From: Salirhabdus salicampi
Lineage (GTDB): Bacteria > Bacillota > Bacilli > Bacillales > Alkalibacillaceae
DNA length: 64,000 nt
Assembly (NCBI RefSeq): GCF_024259515.1
Contig: NZ_JANBWE010000003.1
Location: forward strand, 351,440 to 415,439
Direction: 5' to 3'
The notes under the pieces: model-generated
Seen by the model: only the letters and a program-made list of their open reading frames with translations
Database searches by the model: none
Told to the model about the DNA's origin: nothing
In this document: one piece after another, positions 36,116-46,426 of the stretch
Numbering within the stretch: the stretch's first letter is position 1
Layout: every line of letters begins with the position of its first letter
Translations under genes and position numbers: made by a program

Positions 36116-36759
36116 TGAGGAATTCCAAAATTGGCATTTATAGAAGATTTGTAAAAAGGCCGATGGATTTCATGCTATCATTGATCGCCATTATTGTTCT
36201 TAGTCCGGTATTTCTAGTAGTTGCACTTCTTGTGAGAACAAAATTAGGTAGCCCCATTCTTTTCAAGCAAAAGAGACCTGGGCTTAATGAAGAGATTTTT
36301 ATGATGTATAAGTTTAGGACTATGACAGATGAAAAGGATGCTAAAGGGGAGTTATTACCTGATAGTGATAGGTTGACGAAGTTTGGAAGGTTCCTACGTT
36401 CCACTTCTCTTGATGAACTACCGGAACTTCTTAATATTTTGAAGGGTGATATGTCAATTATTGGCCCTAGACCATTATTGGTGCAGTATTTACCGTTGTA
36501 TAACAATCATCAAAAACGCCGACATGAAGTCAGACCAGGGCTATCTGGTTTGGCACAGGTTAGTGGTAGAAATGCGATTAGTTGGGAAGATAAATTTAAT
36601 CTCGATGTTGAGTATGTGGACAATGTAAGATTTGTTGAAGATTGGAAGTTAATTTTTTTGACCGTAAAAAAGGTTTTAGTTAGAGAGGGTATTAATTCAG
36701 AAACTGCTGCTACGATCGAGCCCTTTAAGGGAACCGAAAAGGAAAGAATGGAATTATGA
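36115..36759 (+). CDS. pglC: Undecaprenyl-phosphate diNAcBac-1-phosphate transferase (PglC-like)
   Basis: A 214-residue minimal monotopic phosphoglycosyl transferase. One re-entrant membrane helix near residues 15-37 (MDFMLSLIAIIVLSPVFLVV), then YKFRTMTDEKDAKGELLPD, RLTKFGRFLRSTSLDELPEL, GDMSIIGPRPLL and RPGLSGLAQVSGRN. The K(G)ELLPDxxRLTKFG insert is typical of the PglC group. ATG 36115 overlaps the preceding stop; an in-frame GTG at 36103 is possible. It should start the capsule repeat unit on undecaprenyl phosphate, the second initiating transferase in the window. Confidence 0.9.
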   Translation: MRNSKIGIYRRFVKRPMDFMLSLIAIIVLSPVFLVVALLVRTKLGSPILFKQKRPGLNEEIFMMYKFRTMTDEKDAKGELLPDSDRLTKFGRFLRSTSLDELPELLNILKGDMSIIGPRPLLVQYLPLYNNHQKRRHEVRPGLSGLAQVSGRNAISWEDKFNLDVEYVDNVRFVEDWKLIFLTVKKVLVREGINSETAATIEPFKGTEKERMEL

Positions 36760-37376
36760 AAAATAAACTTTTAATAATTGGTGCTAGCGGCCACGGAAAA
36801 GTTGTTGCGGACATAGCGTTGAAAATGAATAAATGGAAAGATATTGCTTTTGTAGATGATGACGAAAGTATTAAATCATCAATGGGTATAGATGTCATTG
36901 GCAATTCGGATGATGTTTTTAATCACTTAGATGAGTACGAAATATTTGTTGGTATTGGTAATAATGTCACAAGACAAAAGGTTCATGAAATGCTAGAAAC
37001 AGTTGGGGCTAGTATTCCTGTTTTGATTCATCCTAATGCAGTGGTTGGAGAACAAGTAGAGATTGGATTTGGGACAGTGGTTATGGCAGGAGTAGTTATT
37101 AACTGTTGTACAAGTATTGGGAGAGGATGCATCATTAATACTGGTTCTACAGTAGATCATGATAATAAAATTGAAGATTTTGTTCATATATCTCCAGGTG
37201 TGCATTTAGCAGGAACAGTTAATGTAGGAATAGGTTCTTGGTTAGGTATTGGTAGTGTGGTAAGTAATAACGTAACAATCTCGAATGGATGTAAAATTGG
37301 TGCAGGAGCTGTTGTTGTAAGGGACACAAATGAATCTGGTATATTTGTTGGAATCCCAGCAAAAAAAATTGACTGA
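36756..37376 (+). CDS. pglD: UDP-4-amino-sugar N-acetyltransferase (PglD-like, hexapeptide repeat)
   Basis: A 206-residue acetyltransferase. The N-terminal Rossmann-like sugar nucleotide domain starts KNKLLIIGASGHGKVVADIA, and the left-handed beta-helix from about residue 90 carries hexapeptide repeats with TGSTVDHDNKIEDFVHISPG, holding the catalytic His. It should acetylate the C4 amine made by PglE, giving UDP-diNAcBac. It starts in an ATGA overlap with pglC, so the module is tightly coupled. Confidence 0.92.
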   Translation: MKNKLLIIGASGHGKVVADIALKMNKWKDIAFVDDDESIKSSMGIDVIGNSDDVFNHLDEYEIFVGIGNNVTRQKVHEMLETVGASIPVLIHPNAVVGEQVEIGFGTVVMAGVVINCCTSIGRGCIINTGSTVDHDNKIEDFVHISPGVHLAGTVNVGIGSWLGIGSVVSNNVTISNGCKIGAGAVVVRDTNESGIFVGIPAKKID

Positions 37377-37404
37377 TATGGTATAAGTACTGGGGGATGA
37401 AGGT

Positions 37405-38541
37405 ATGAAAGTATTCATTTTAGGAAGTTATGGACCCTCATTGGTGAATTTTCGAGGGGACATGATTAAAGCTATGGTTGACAATGGCCATGAAGTAGTA
37501 GCATGTGCCCCAAATGATAATGGAGATATTGAGGATAAGGTATTAAAACTAGGTGCGAAGTATCTTCCAATTAAAATGAATAGAACTGGAATGAATCCTT
37601 TAAAAGATGTTGCACTAGTTTGGGATATTATCCGAATACTCCGTGATGAAAAGCCAGATGTTTTTCTATCATACACTATAAAGCCCAATATTTATGGTAG
37701 TTTGGCAGCCTATTTCAGTGGCGTAGAAAACATCTATGGGTTGATGACTGGTGCGGGGTCTGTTATTCGTGGGAACACATTTAAGTTAAGAATGATACAA
37801 AAAATATTGATACCTTTGTATAAATTGGCTTTTAAAAAATGTAAAGTTTTATTCTTTTTAAATGATGATGATTTAGAGTTGTTTAAAAATAAAAATATTA
37901 TTGATAAGCAAAAGTCAATTATAATAGGAAGCTCTGGAATAAATCTGAATTTATTTAATAAAAGACCTTTAAGAAATTCCGACACTTTTCTATTTATTGC
38001 CAGATTGATAAGAGACAAAGGGATATATGAGTTCTTGAACGCTGCAAGAATTGCAAAAGAAAATAGGCCAAAGATGCAATTTAAAATACTTGGTCCGTTT
38101 GATTCAAATCCTACGGCAATCACACCTGAAGAACTGAAGAAGTGGACAGACGAAGGTACTGTAGAATATTTGGGTAAGACTGATGATGTCCGTCCGTTTA
38201 TTGAGGATAGTTTTGTGGTCACACTTCCATCATATCATGAAGGACAAGGTAGAGTCTTAGTTGAAGCTATGGCTATTGGACGTGCAGTTATTGCCACTGA
38301 TGTTTCGGGCTGTAGACAAACAGTAGATGATGGGCAAAATGGCTTTTTGGTCCCTCTTAAGAATTCAAATATGTTGGCTGAAAAAATGATAACAATGTAT
38401 GACAACCCCGAGATGACTATAAAAATGGCAGAAAAAGGGTATAAAAGAGCAACTGATATGTTTGATGTAAATAAAATAAATAATGTTATTTTAGAACACA
38501 TGGAACTAAAGGAACTAGATAAACAGTACAATATAATGTAG
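37405..38541 (+). CDS. Glycosyltransferase family 4 (PglA-like)
   Basis: A 378-residue GT4. The N-terminus [20 protein letters not shown], the [14 protein letters not shown] motif and the [12 protein letters not shown] loop are characteristic of the group containing PglA, which adds alpha-1,3-GalNAc to Und-PP-diNAcBac. The donor domain has [17 protein letters not shown] and [19 protein letters not shown] (E-x7-E). Its location after pglC/pglD supports the second sugar step. The donor could be GalNAc or another HexNAc. Confidence 0.87.
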   Translation: MKVFILGSYGPSLVNFRGDMIKAMVDNGHEVVACAPNDNGDIEDKVLKLGAKYLPIKMNRTGMNPLKDVALVWDIIRILRDEKPDVFLSYTIKPNIYGSLAAYFSGVENIYGLMTGAGSVIRGNTFKLRMIQKILIPLYKLAFKKCKVLFFLNDDDLELFKNKNIIDKQKSIIIGSSGINLNLFNKRPLRNSDTFLFIARLIRDKGIYEFLNAARIAKENRPKMQFKILGPFDSNPTAITPEELKKWTDEGTVEYLGKTDDVRPFIEDSFVVTLPSYHEGQGRVLVEAMAIGRAVIATDVSGCRQTVDDGQNGFLVPLKNSNMLAEKMITMYDNPEMTIKMAEKGYKRATDMFDVNKINNVILEHMELKELDKQYNIM

Positions 38542-38552
38542 GAGTGGTAAAT

Positions 38553-39938
38553 ATGACAATCTATGAAAGAATTGTTACTAGAGATGAGAAAATTTCAATA
38601 GTCGGCCTCGGTTATGTAGGAATGCCGATAGCAGTTGCATTTGCAAAAAAAGTTGATGTAATTGGTTTTGATGTTAATAAAGAAAAAATTCAGCTATATA
38701 AAAATGGTATAGACCCTACAAAAGAAGTGGGAAATGAAGTAATCAAAAATACAACGGTTCAATTTACTTCAGATGAAACGAGACTTAGAGAAGCGAAGTT
38801 TCATGTTGTAGCGGTGCCAACTCCTGTTAAAGATGACCATACACCTGATTTAACACCGGTGGAATCTGCAAGCCGGACTTTAGGTAGAAACCTAACAAAA
38901 GGTTCGATCGTTGTCTTTGAATCTACTGTTTACCCAGGTGTAACAGAAGATATATGTGTTCCAATTTTAGAAAAAGAATCAGGACTAAAGTGTGGAATAG
39001 ATTTCAAAGTTGGTTATTCACCAGAAAGAATTAATCCTGGTGATAAAGTTCATAGGCTAGAGACTATTATAAAAGTTGTGGCAGGCCAAGATGAAGAAAC
39101 CTTAGAGACTGTTGCGAAAGTATATGAGTTAGTTGTAGAAGCTGGTGTGCATAAAGCAGAAAGCATTAAAGTGGCTGAGGCTGCAAAGGTTATAGAGAAT
39201 GCACAACGTGATATAAATATTGCATTCATGAATGAGCTTTCAATTATTTTTAATAAAATGAGCATTGACACAAAAGCAGTACTTGAGGCGGCAGGAACTA
39301 AATGGAACTTTCTCAATTTCTCGCCTGGACTAGTTGGCGGCCACTGTATCGGAGTAGATCCATACTACTTAACGTATAAAGCTGAGCAAATGGGTTATCA
39401 TTCCCAAATTATTCTTTCAGGAAGAAAAATAAATGATGATATGGGTAAATATATAGCTGAAAGCACAGTTAAGAAAATGATTAAGGCAAATAAACAAATA
39501 AGTGGTGCAAAAGTAGCTATTTTTGGTATTACGTTCAAAGAGAATACTCCTGATGTACGAAATACAAAAGTAGTAGATGTAATTAAAGAATTAGAAGAGT
39601 ACGGAGTAGAAGTTAAAGTTGTGGATCCTGCAGCTGATAAAGAAGACTTGTGGCATGAATATAGAATTAATCTCTACGAAGTTGAAGATATAAAAGAAAT
39701 GGACGCAGTTATATTTGCAGTTCCACACGAGGAGTTTAAAGCTATATGTTTAGAAGATGTTATAGCAATGTTTGGATCTTCAGATTATATCAATACTGAA
39801 GTAATGGCTGAAATTGCAGCGACATCTGAGAGTGTATTAGACTTTGATAGTAATAATAGCCGTGTTTTAATTGATATTAAAGGATTATTTAATCGAGAAG
39901 AAGCTGAAAATGCTGGTCTTTTATATTGGAGGTTATAA
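38553..39938 (+). CDS. UDP-N-acetylhexosamine 6-dehydrogenase (TviB/WbpA/WbpO family)
   Basis: A 461-residue UDP-sugar dehydrogenase. NAD site [16 protein letters not shown], then [27 protein letters not shown], and the catalytic Cys motif [11 protein letters not shown] near residue 265; the C-terminal domain has [17 protein letters not shown]. It oxidises C6 of a UDP-HexNAc to the uronic acid. With the epimerase next door it resembles the TviB/TviC pair that makes UDP-GalNAcA for Vi antigen. ATG 38553 has AGGAG 8 nt upstream, so the GTG at 38544 is rejected. Confidence 0.92.
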   Translation: MTIYERIVTRDEKISIVGLGYVGMPIAVAFAKKVDVIGFDVNKEKIQLYKNGIDPTKEVGNEVIKNTTVQFTSDETRLREAKFHVVAVPTPVKDDHTPDLTPVESASRTLGRNLTKGSIVVFESTVYPGVTEDICVPILEKESGLKCGIDFKVGYSPERINPGDKVHRLETIIKVVAGQDEETLETVAKVYELVVEAGVHKAESIKVAEAAKVIENAQRDINIAFMNELSIIFNKMSIDTKAVLEAAGTKWNFLNFSPGLVGGHCIGVDPYYLTYKAEQMGYHSQIILSGRKINDDMGKYIAESTVKKMIKANKQISGAKVAIFGITFKENTPDVRNTKVVDVIKELEEYGVEVKVVDPAADKEDLWHEYRINLYEVEDIKEMDAVIFAVPHEEFKAICLEDVIAMFGSSDYINTEVMAEIAATSESVLDFDSNNSRVLIDIKGLFNREEAENAGLLYWRL

Positions 39939-39940
39939 AA

Positions 39941-40915
39941 TTGGGATATAAAAGTATAAGTTTTCCAGAAGGAACTAGATTTTTAGTGACTGGATCAGCT
40001 GGTTTTGTTGGATCGAATTTAGTAGAGGCAATACTTAATTTGGGTTATCAAGTTAGAGGGCTTGATAACCTTTCAACTGGAAAAAAAGAAAATATAGAAG
40101 AGTTTATCAATAATTCTAATTATGAATTTATTCAAGGAGATATCCGTGATCTTGACACATGTATGAAAGCCTGTGAAGATGTCGATTATGTTTTACATCA
40201 AGCCGCTTGGGGAAGCGTTCCAAGAAGTATAGAGATGCCATTATTATATGAAGAGATTAACATAAAAGGTACTTTAAACATGATGGAAGCTGCTAGACAA
40301 AATGGTGTGAAGAAATTTGTCTATGCATCAAGTTCATCAGTTTACGGTGATGAGCCAAATCTCCCTAAACAAGAAGGAAGAGAAGGTAATCTTTTGTCAC
40401 CTTATGCTCTTACCAAAATGGTAGATGAGGAGTATGGAAAGTTATATACAAAATTATATAATCTTGATACGTATGGTTTACGTTATTTCAATGTTTTTGG
40501 TAGAAGGCAAAATCCAGAGGGAGCATATGCAGCTGTTATTCCCAAATTTATTAAGCAATTACTTAATAATGAGCAGCCAACTATTAATGGGGATGGTAAG
40601 CAGAGTCGTGATTTTACTTACATTGATAATGTTATTGAAGCAAACATGAAAGCATGTAAAGCAGGTCATAATGCTGCAGGACAAGCCTACAACATAGCTT
40701 ATGGTGGAAGAGAATTTCTTATTGATATTTATGCTCAATTATTAAACGCTTTAGGTAAAGATATTCAGCCTATTTTTGGACCGGATCGGAAAGGTGATAT
40801 TAAGCATAGTAATGCGGATATTAATAGGGCGAAAGAGATGCTTGGATATGATCCAGATTGGAATTTTGAAAGAGGAATACAGGCTGCAATTGAGTGGTAT
40901 AAGGAAAACATTTAA
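39941..40915 (+). CDS. UDP-N-acetylglucosamine 4-epimerase (WbpP/TviC family)
   Basis: A 324-residue SDR epimerase. RFLVTGSAGFVGSNLVEAIL near the N-terminus, SSSSVYGDEPNLPK, YALTKMVDEEYG (Tyr-x3-Lys), RYFNVFGRRQNPEGAYAAVI, NGDGKQSRDFTYIDN: this is the WbpP pattern, with specificity for N-acetylated substrates. It probably interconverts UDP-GlcNAc and UDP-GalNAc or their uronic acids. It starts at TTG 39941 with GGAGG 8 nt upstream. Confidence 0.92.
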   Translation: MGYKSISFPEGTRFLVTGSAGFVGSNLVEAILNLGYQVRGLDNLSTGKKENIEEFINNSNYEFIQGDIRDLDTCMKACEDVDYVLHQAAWGSVPRSIEMPLLYEEINIKGTLNMMEAARQNGVKKFVYASSSSVYGDEPNLPKQEGREGNLLSPYALTKMVDEEYGKLYTKLYNLDTYGLRYFNVFGRRQNPEGAYAAVIPKFIKQLLNNEQPTINGDGKQSRDFTYIDNVIEANMKACKAGHNAAGQAYNIAYGGREFLIDIYAQLLNALGKDIQPIFGPDRKGDIKHSNADINRAKEMLGYDPDWNFERGIQAAIEWYKENI

Positions 40916-41043
40916 AAACCTATATTACTTTTTTATAAAATTGGATTTCTTTACTTTAAAATTCAATAACTACTAAAAAAATATATCTTGGAGAACACAT
41001 TATCTAAGAATAGATTAAGTATTAAGTGACGTAAAGGAGTAGG

Positions 41044-41865
41044 ATGTTAACTATGACTAATGAGAAAGTGTCTATTATCATGGGGGTTTATAATTGTTCA
41101 AATACTCTAAATGAAGCAATTGATTCTATTCTGATGCAGACATATATTGATTGGGAATTAATTATCTGCGATGATGGTTCCACGGATGACACATATAATG
41201 TTCTATTAAAATATAAAACATTATATCCCGATAAAATTATTATATTAAGAAATGAAAAGAATTATAGGCTTTCCTATAGTCTCAATAAGTGTCTTAAATA
41301 TGCTTCTGGTAAATACATTGCACGTATGGATGGTGATGATTTATCTGCCCCAACTAGGCTTGAAAAACAGGTTAGTTTTCTTAGAGAAAACCAAAGAGTA
41401 CATTTAATAGGCACTTCTATGCAGAGATTTAATGAAGAGGGAACTCATAACATACTATATAGCATTCAGAACCCAGATAAATTTACACTTAAAAATAAAA
41501 CTCCTTTTAACCATGCGACGATAATGACTTATAAACACGTTTATGATAGATTAGGAGGCTATACAGTTTCAGAAAGGACAAAAAGATCTCAAGACATAGA
41601 TTTATGGTTTAGGTTTTATAAAGAAGGATTCAATGGAAGAAATTTAACTGAACCTCTTTATTATGTAAGGGAGAATTATGACGCTATTAAAAGGAGAACA
41701 TTCAAAGTTCGATTCAATTCTTATAAGACTAGATTGATTGGATTCAAAATGTTAGGCTATCCATTATATTGGTATATACCTATTACTTTTAATTTTTTGA
41801 TCAAAAGTATAACACCATATTTTTTAATAAGCTTATATAGGAAATATCAATTTACACATAAGTAG
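41044..41865 (+). CDS. Glycosyltransferase family 2
   Basis: A 273-residue GT-A enzyme: VSIIMGVYNCSNTLNEAIDS, LIICDDGSTDDT, YIARMDGDDLSAPTRLEKQ (DxD) and the RSQDIDLWFRFYKEGF acceptor region. It resembles the AmsE/EpsE-like subgroup. Donor and acceptor are unknown. The gene and those that follow to about 48.9 kb are visibly more AT-rich than the flanking regions. ATG 41044 has AAAGGAG close upstream. Confidence 0.87.
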   Translation: MLTMTNEKVSIIMGVYNCSNTLNEAIDSILMQTYIDWELIICDDGSTDDTYNVLLKYKTLYPDKIIILRNEKNYRLSYSLNKCLKYASGKYIARMDGDDLSAPTRLEKQVSFLRENQRVHLIGTSMQRFNEEGTHNILYSIQNPDKFTLKNKTPFNHATIMTYKHVYDRLGGYTVSERTKRSQDIDLWFRFYKEGFNGRNLTEPLYYVRENYDAIKRRTFKVRFNSYKTRLIGFKMLGYPLYWYIPITFNFLIKSITPYFLISLYRKYQFTHK

Positions 41866-41955
41866 TAAATACCTTGAGATGTCTTATATCAGAGCGAATG
41901 TAAATATAATTACAAACAATTACTTTTCATAAAAAATATAAGAAAGCATGATTAT

Positions 41956-43026
41956 ATGGAAATTTACTTTATTACTGTTATAATAATTTTTATTTTTTCT
42001 TGTATGGCAACATATTTTGGTGAAAAAAAGGATATTAAAAATAACATTCAAATAAAAAATAATAGATTCTTTATATTCTTAACAGTGTTATGGTTAGTTT
42101 TAATAAGTGGGTTGAGGTGGCAGGTCGGGACCGATTATTGGCAATACTCACTAAATTATCAAAGGTACACTTATCAATTTTTTAATGACCTTTTAACATA
42201 TAGTGAACCTGGTATAAAGTTTATAGCATGGTTTTCGGAAGTATTCTATGACGACTATGCAACTATGTTTTTTATATCCTCATTAATTACAATAGGATTA
42301 TTTGTAATTACAATATCTAAGTACAGTAACATGTACACATTTAGTATGTTACTTTTTATTTTTATTGGTGTTTGGCACGGATCTTTTAATGGAGTTAAAC
42401 AGTATCTTGCTTGTGCCATTCTTTTAGCAGGCCACCGGCATATTATTAGTAAAAGTTTTGTCAAATATTTACTAATAGTTTTATTAGCTGGAACATTTCA
42501 CTATAGTGCATTAGGTATGATAATACTATATTTTGTGCCAAGTAAAATACTAAAAATTAGACATATTATTTTGTTAATGTTTGTTTCATTTGCGGTTATT
42601 TATTCTTATGATTATATATTCGAACTAATTGAAAACATAAAAGCTGATTCTTTTGCGATTACCCAGTACGTAACTCGAGAAGTAAATCTTTTAAGGATAT
42701 TAGTTAACTTTGCTCCACTGATAGTTTATTTTACAATAACTAATAAATCTAAACTAAGTAAAGAAGATTTGTTTTATGTAAATCTATTATTTATAAATGC
42801 TGCTTTTGCGCTTGCTACTTCACAAAGCGCTTATTTAGCAAGATTTTTAATCTATACTAACGCCTTTGCAATTTTAGGAATTCCAAGGTTGATAAACATT
42901 AAGGATAAGTATCTAAAATTTTTATTAACAATGATTATAGTAATTCTCTATGCAGTTTTTTGGTATATTGACGTTTCAAAAACATCAGCGTTGGTTAATT
43001 TCCAATGGATTTTCAATAGAAATTAG
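41956..43026 (+). CDS. EpsG-family polysaccharide polymerase
   Basis: A 356-residue membrane protein with about ten hydrophobic helices. The first loop carries LRWQVGTDYWQY, the WRVGTD-type motif characteristic of EpsG family (Wzy-like) proteins, and WHGSFNGVKQYLACAILL resembles the R/Q-x-x-A motif region of that family. It should polymerise capsule repeat units outside the membrane. The ribosome site is weak. Confidence 0.83.
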   Translation: MEIYFITVIIIFIFSCMATYFGEKKDIKNNIQIKNNRFFIFLTVLWLVLISGLRWQVGTDYWQYSLNYQRYTYQFFNDLLTYSEPGIKFIAWFSEVFYDDYATMFFISSLITIGLFVITISKYSNMYTFSMLLFIFIGVWHGSFNGVKQYLACAILLAGHRHIISKSFVKYLLIVLLAGTFHYSALGMIILYFVPSKILKIRHIILLMFVSFAVIYSYDYIFELIENIKADSFAITQYVTREVNLLRILVNFAPLIVYFTITNKSKLSKEDLFYVNLLFINAAFALATSQSAYLARFLIYTNAFAILGIPRLINIKDKYLKFLLTMIIVILYAVFWYIDVSKTSALVNFQWIFNRN

Positions 43027-43053
43027 AAATCTTTAATATAGAAGGAGTAAAAA

Positions 43054-44181
43054 ATGATTAAAGTATTATTCTTTATCCACGATCTTTCTGGTGGAGGGGC
43101 AGAAAAAGTTCTTGTGAATCTAGTAAATAATATGGATAAAACTCGATTCAAAATAACCCTTTTGACTATGTTTAATAAGGGTGTTAACAAACAGTATTTA
43201 AACAAAGATGTTGAATATAAGTATATATTTAACTGGTCTTTCAGAGGGAACCAACACTTGTTAAAGTTATTTCCGCCAGATTTTTTATATAGAAAAATGG
43301 TACCTGGGAACTATGATATTGTTATCTCTTATATGCAAGGAGCAACAACTAGGATTGTAAGTGGAAATAAGAATAACAAAATAAAGAAAATAAACTGGAT
43401 TCACAATGAGATGAGCAAAAAGAAACTAGTTCATTCTTATAGAAACTATAAAGAATTTGTAGAATGTTATCAAAGTTTTGACGCAACAGTATTTGTCGCA
43501 AAATCAGCTAAAGATATATTTGAAGCAAATACTAACTTGAATAATAATAATATTGTTAAATATAACACTATTGAAGCTGATCAAATAATAGCGAAATCAT
43601 ATGAAAAAATAGATAATGTGCAGTTAAATAAGAACCAACTAAATCTAATTACTATTGGAAGTTTAACCCACCAAAAAGGATACGATCGCCTATTAAGAAT
43701 TATTTGCAAACTTGTAAAAGATAATCTAAGATTCCACTTGTATATTTTAGGAGAGGGTCCACTAAGAAAACAGCTTGTGGATTATATAAATAAACAAAAC
43801 CTATCAAATTATGTAACCCTTTTGGGGTATAAGAATAATCCCTATAAATTTTTAAGATTTGCAGACTTATTCGTATGCTCCTCATATCATGAAGGTTACA
43901 GCACAGTAGTTACAGAATCTTTAATAGTTGGGACACCAGTAATAACCACATTATGTTCAGGGATGGAAGAAATGCTTGGATGTAATAATGAATACGGGCT
44001 TATCGTTAATAATAATGAAGACGATCTATATAAGGGACTTTTAAGAATGATCAAAGATGATAACTTAAGAAATCATTACAAAGAAAAAGCCATTGAACGC
44101 TCAAAGTATTTTAATACTGATAACACCGTTAAATCAGTAGAGGACTTATTTATTGATCTATTAAAAGATAAAAAAGAATAA
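43054..44181 (+). CDS. Glycosyltransferase family 4
   Basis: A 375-residue GT-B enzyme. N-terminus KVLFFIHDLSGGGAEKVLVN (GGAE motif), INWIHNEMSK, then the donor domain with LITIGSLTHQKGYDRLL and CSSYHEGYSTVVTESLIVG (E-x7-E). Substrates cannot be inferred. The gene is AT-rich like its neighbours, with a good GAAGGAG ribosome site. Confidence 0.9.
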   Translation: MIKVLFFIHDLSGGGAEKVLVNLVNNMDKTRFKITLLTMFNKGVNKQYLNKDVEYKYIFNWSFRGNQHLLKLFPPDFLYRKMVPGNYDIVISYMQGATTRIVSGNKNNKIKKINWIHNEMSKKKLVHSYRNYKEFVECYQSFDATVFVAKSAKDIFEANTNLNNNNIVKYNTIEADQIIAKSYEKIDNVQLNKNQLNLITIGSLTHQKGYDRLLRIICKLVKDNLRFHLYILGEGPLRKQLVDYINKQNLSNYVTLLGYKNNPYKFLRFADLFVCSSYHEGYSTVVTESLIVGTPVITTLCSGMEEMLGCNNEYGLIVNNNEDDLYKGLLRMIKDDNLRNHYKEKAIERSKYFNTDNTVKSVEDLFIDLLKDKKE

Positions 44182-44230
44182 CAACATACCATTAAACATC
44201 TTAATACTAAATAAGAACGGAGGTGTCCTT

Positions 44231-45259
44231 TTGCTAAGTAAAGTTTCAATTGTTATTCCAATATATAACGTAGAAAAATACATCAGGAAATGCATAACTA
44301 CAATAATAAATCAGAAATATTCCAACCTAGAAATTATCTTAGTTAACGATGGATCACCAGATAACTCTCCCGAAATTTGTGAAGAATATGCAAAAATGGA
44401 TAGCCGAATAAAAGTTATTCATAAGGAAAATGGTGGCCTTTCTGATGCTAGGAATGCTGGTTTACTAAATGCAACAGGTGATTATATTATTTTCATTGAC
44501 AGCGATGACTATGTAGAAGTAAATATGGTTGAAAAAGCTATGGAGGTAGCGGCAAATCATGAACCTGATGTAGTAATTTGGGGTTATTATGTTGACTACC
44601 TAGATAAGGGTGAAGCAGTAACTAACTCTCTAATCCATATTCCTACAAACGGGATCTTTTATAAAGATAATATTATGAACTTAAATGTTTCTGCAGAACT
44701 AGTGGGAATACTTGGTTACGCGTGGAACAAAATGTATAAAATTGATTTACTTAGAGATAATGATCACAAATTCACAAAAGGATTATCTTTAGTAGAAGAC
44801 ATAGTGTTTAATTCATCTGTACTATTAGATGCTAATAAGATTGTATTTATAGACGTTCCGCTAATTCACTATGTCCAAAGAAATAGAGAAACTTTAGGGA
44901 ATAAGTTCTACAAGAACTTTTTTGAATTAAAAAAAATTGCATTAGAGGCCATCGAAAAGTTGCTAATTGCATGGAATATTGATAGTAAAAGGATAGACTC
45001 TTTAATAGGTACAATAGGATTTGGTAACTTAAAATTAACTATTAAAAAGCTAAGCACTGCAAATAATTATACTCATAAAGAGAAAGTATTTTATTTAAAT
45101 GGGATTCTAGTTGAAGAGATTACAAAAGATATATTAAGAAAGTCTAAAGTATTTGGATTGAAGGACAATTTAATAAAGAATCTAGTAAAATATAAGCAAA
45201 GTCAAATTATTTTGTTTCTATATAAAACATCAAATTACCCTAAAAAAGAGGAGGGTTAA
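44231..45259 (+). CDS. Glycosyltransferase family 2
   Basis: A 342-residue GT-A enzyme: VSIVIPIYNVEKYIRKCI, ILVNDGSPDNSPEICEEYA, ENGGLSDARNAGL and YIIFIDSDDYVEVNM (DxD). The C-terminal third is not recognised. It starts at TTG with ACGGAGGTG upstream. It is one of two GT2 genes in the capsule locus. Confidence 0.9.
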   Translation: MLSKVSIVIPIYNVEKYIRKCITTIINQKYSNLEIILVNDGSPDNSPEICEEYAKMDSRIKVIHKENGGLSDARNAGLLNATGDYIIFIDSDDYVEVNMVEKAMEVAANHEPDVVIWGYYVDYLDKGEAVTNSLIHIPTNGIFYKDNIMNLNVSAELVGILGYAWNKMYKIDLLRDNDHKFTKGLSLVEDIVFNSSVLLDANKIVFIDVPLIHYVQRNRETLGNKFYKNFFELKKIALEAIEKLLIAWNIDSKRIDSLIGTIGFGNLKLTIKKLSTANNYTHKEKVFYLNGILVEEITKDILRKSKVFGLKDNLIKNLVKYKQSQIILFLYKTSNYPKKEEG

Positions 45260-45261
45260 AA

Positions 45262-46317
45262 ATGTTAATAAAAAAAACACATAAACTTATTACTAGAATG
45301 AAATTATATACTAAATGGTTACTAAGTAAGCCAAACAAAGATTTTAACCATTTTAATAGATCGAACTTCAAAATAGTAGTTGCACTTGCTGCTGACTATG
45401 GAAATTTAGGAGATGTAGCAATCACATATGCGCAGACAGAATTTTTAAAAGCTAAGTTTCCAGATGCAGATATAATTGATTTTCCAATTAGCAAGACATT
45501 TACAGAGGTTAAATCTTTAAAAAAAATAATAAATAAAAATGATATTATTACCATTGTGGGTGGAGGTAATACAGGTGATATGTATGATGATATAGAGTAT
45601 TGTCGGCAATTTATTATTAGCCAATTTCCTGAAAATAAAATCATCTCTTTTCCACAGACTATTGACTTTTCAAACACCAATAGTGGCAAAAAAGCATTAC
45701 AAAGAGCTACTAAGATATATGGAAAACACAAGGGCCTTACTCTATCTGCTAGAGAACAAAATTCATTCAATATGTACAAAGAGCATTTTCTGAAAAATAA
45801 TATTGTATATTCTCCTGATATAGTATTATCTTTAGAAAAACAATATCCCTGTATAGATAGGGAAGGGATAATCTTTTGTTTAAGAAAAGATGGGGAAAAA
45901 AGAATTAACAAAGAGGAGGAGAGCTCCTTAATTGAGGAAATAAGTAAAAAGTATTCGGTTACCTATTATGATACACACATAAATAAGAATAATTTATCTA
46001 TAGAGGAAAGAGAAAATGAACTATATAAAATTTGGACAGCATTTAAAAAGTCTAAAATAGTATTAACGGACAGACTTCATGGGATGATTTTTTGTGCTAT
46101 TACTAAGACACCTTGTATTGCTTTGGATAATTCTAATCATAAAATATCTGGGGTATATAAAGCTTGGCTAAAGGATTTGGACTATATAATAATGCTAGAA
46201 AATAATGATATTGAAGAAATTCAAAAAAACATAGAGTACTTATGGAGTTATGATATGAAAGACCATCAAGATATGTCTTTAATTAAAAAGTTTGAACCAC
46301 TTATGAAATCCATATGA
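45262..46317 (+). CDS. Polysaccharide pyruvyl transferase family protein
   Basis: A 351-residue GT-B-like protein of the EpsI/EpsO/WcaK family. It has VALAADYGNLGDVAITYAQT, IITIVGGGNTGDMY near residue 95, SFPQTIDFS, and the hallmark TDRLHGMIFCAITKTPCIAL near 270. Family members add ketal-linked pyruvate from PEP to sugars, giving an acidic substituent. It begins two bases after the upstream GT2 stop, within the same transcription unit. Confidence 0.88.
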   Translation: MLIKKTHKLITRMKLYTKWLLSKPNKDFNHFNRSNFKIVVALAADYGNLGDVAITYAQTEFLKAKFPDADIIDFPISKTFTEVKSLKKIINKNDIITIVGGGNTGDMYDDIEYCRQFIISQFPENKIISFPQTIDFSNTNSGKKALQRATKIYGKHKGLTLSAREQNSFNMYKEHFLKNNIVYSPDIVLSLEKQYPCIDREGIIFCLRKDGEKRINKEEESSLIEEISKKYSVTYYDTHINKNNLSIEERENELYKIWTAFKKSKIVLTDRLHGMIFCAITKTPCIALDNSNHKISGVYKAWLKDLDYIIMLENNDIEEIQKNIEYLWSYDMKDHQDMSLIKKFEPLMKSI

Positions 46318-46426
46318 ATGAAGGCAACCTAAATAGTTGCTGTTGTTCACTTAATTCCATCGGCATGTGTATTGTGTTATAAGTAAATATAAAATTATTA
46401 AATTAAAGATCAGAAAAGGTGATGTT

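Noticed and set aside
46318..46426. Hairpin GCAAC/GTTGC after the pyruvyl transferase as a terminator
   Set aside because: The stem is only 5 bp and no T-run follows.
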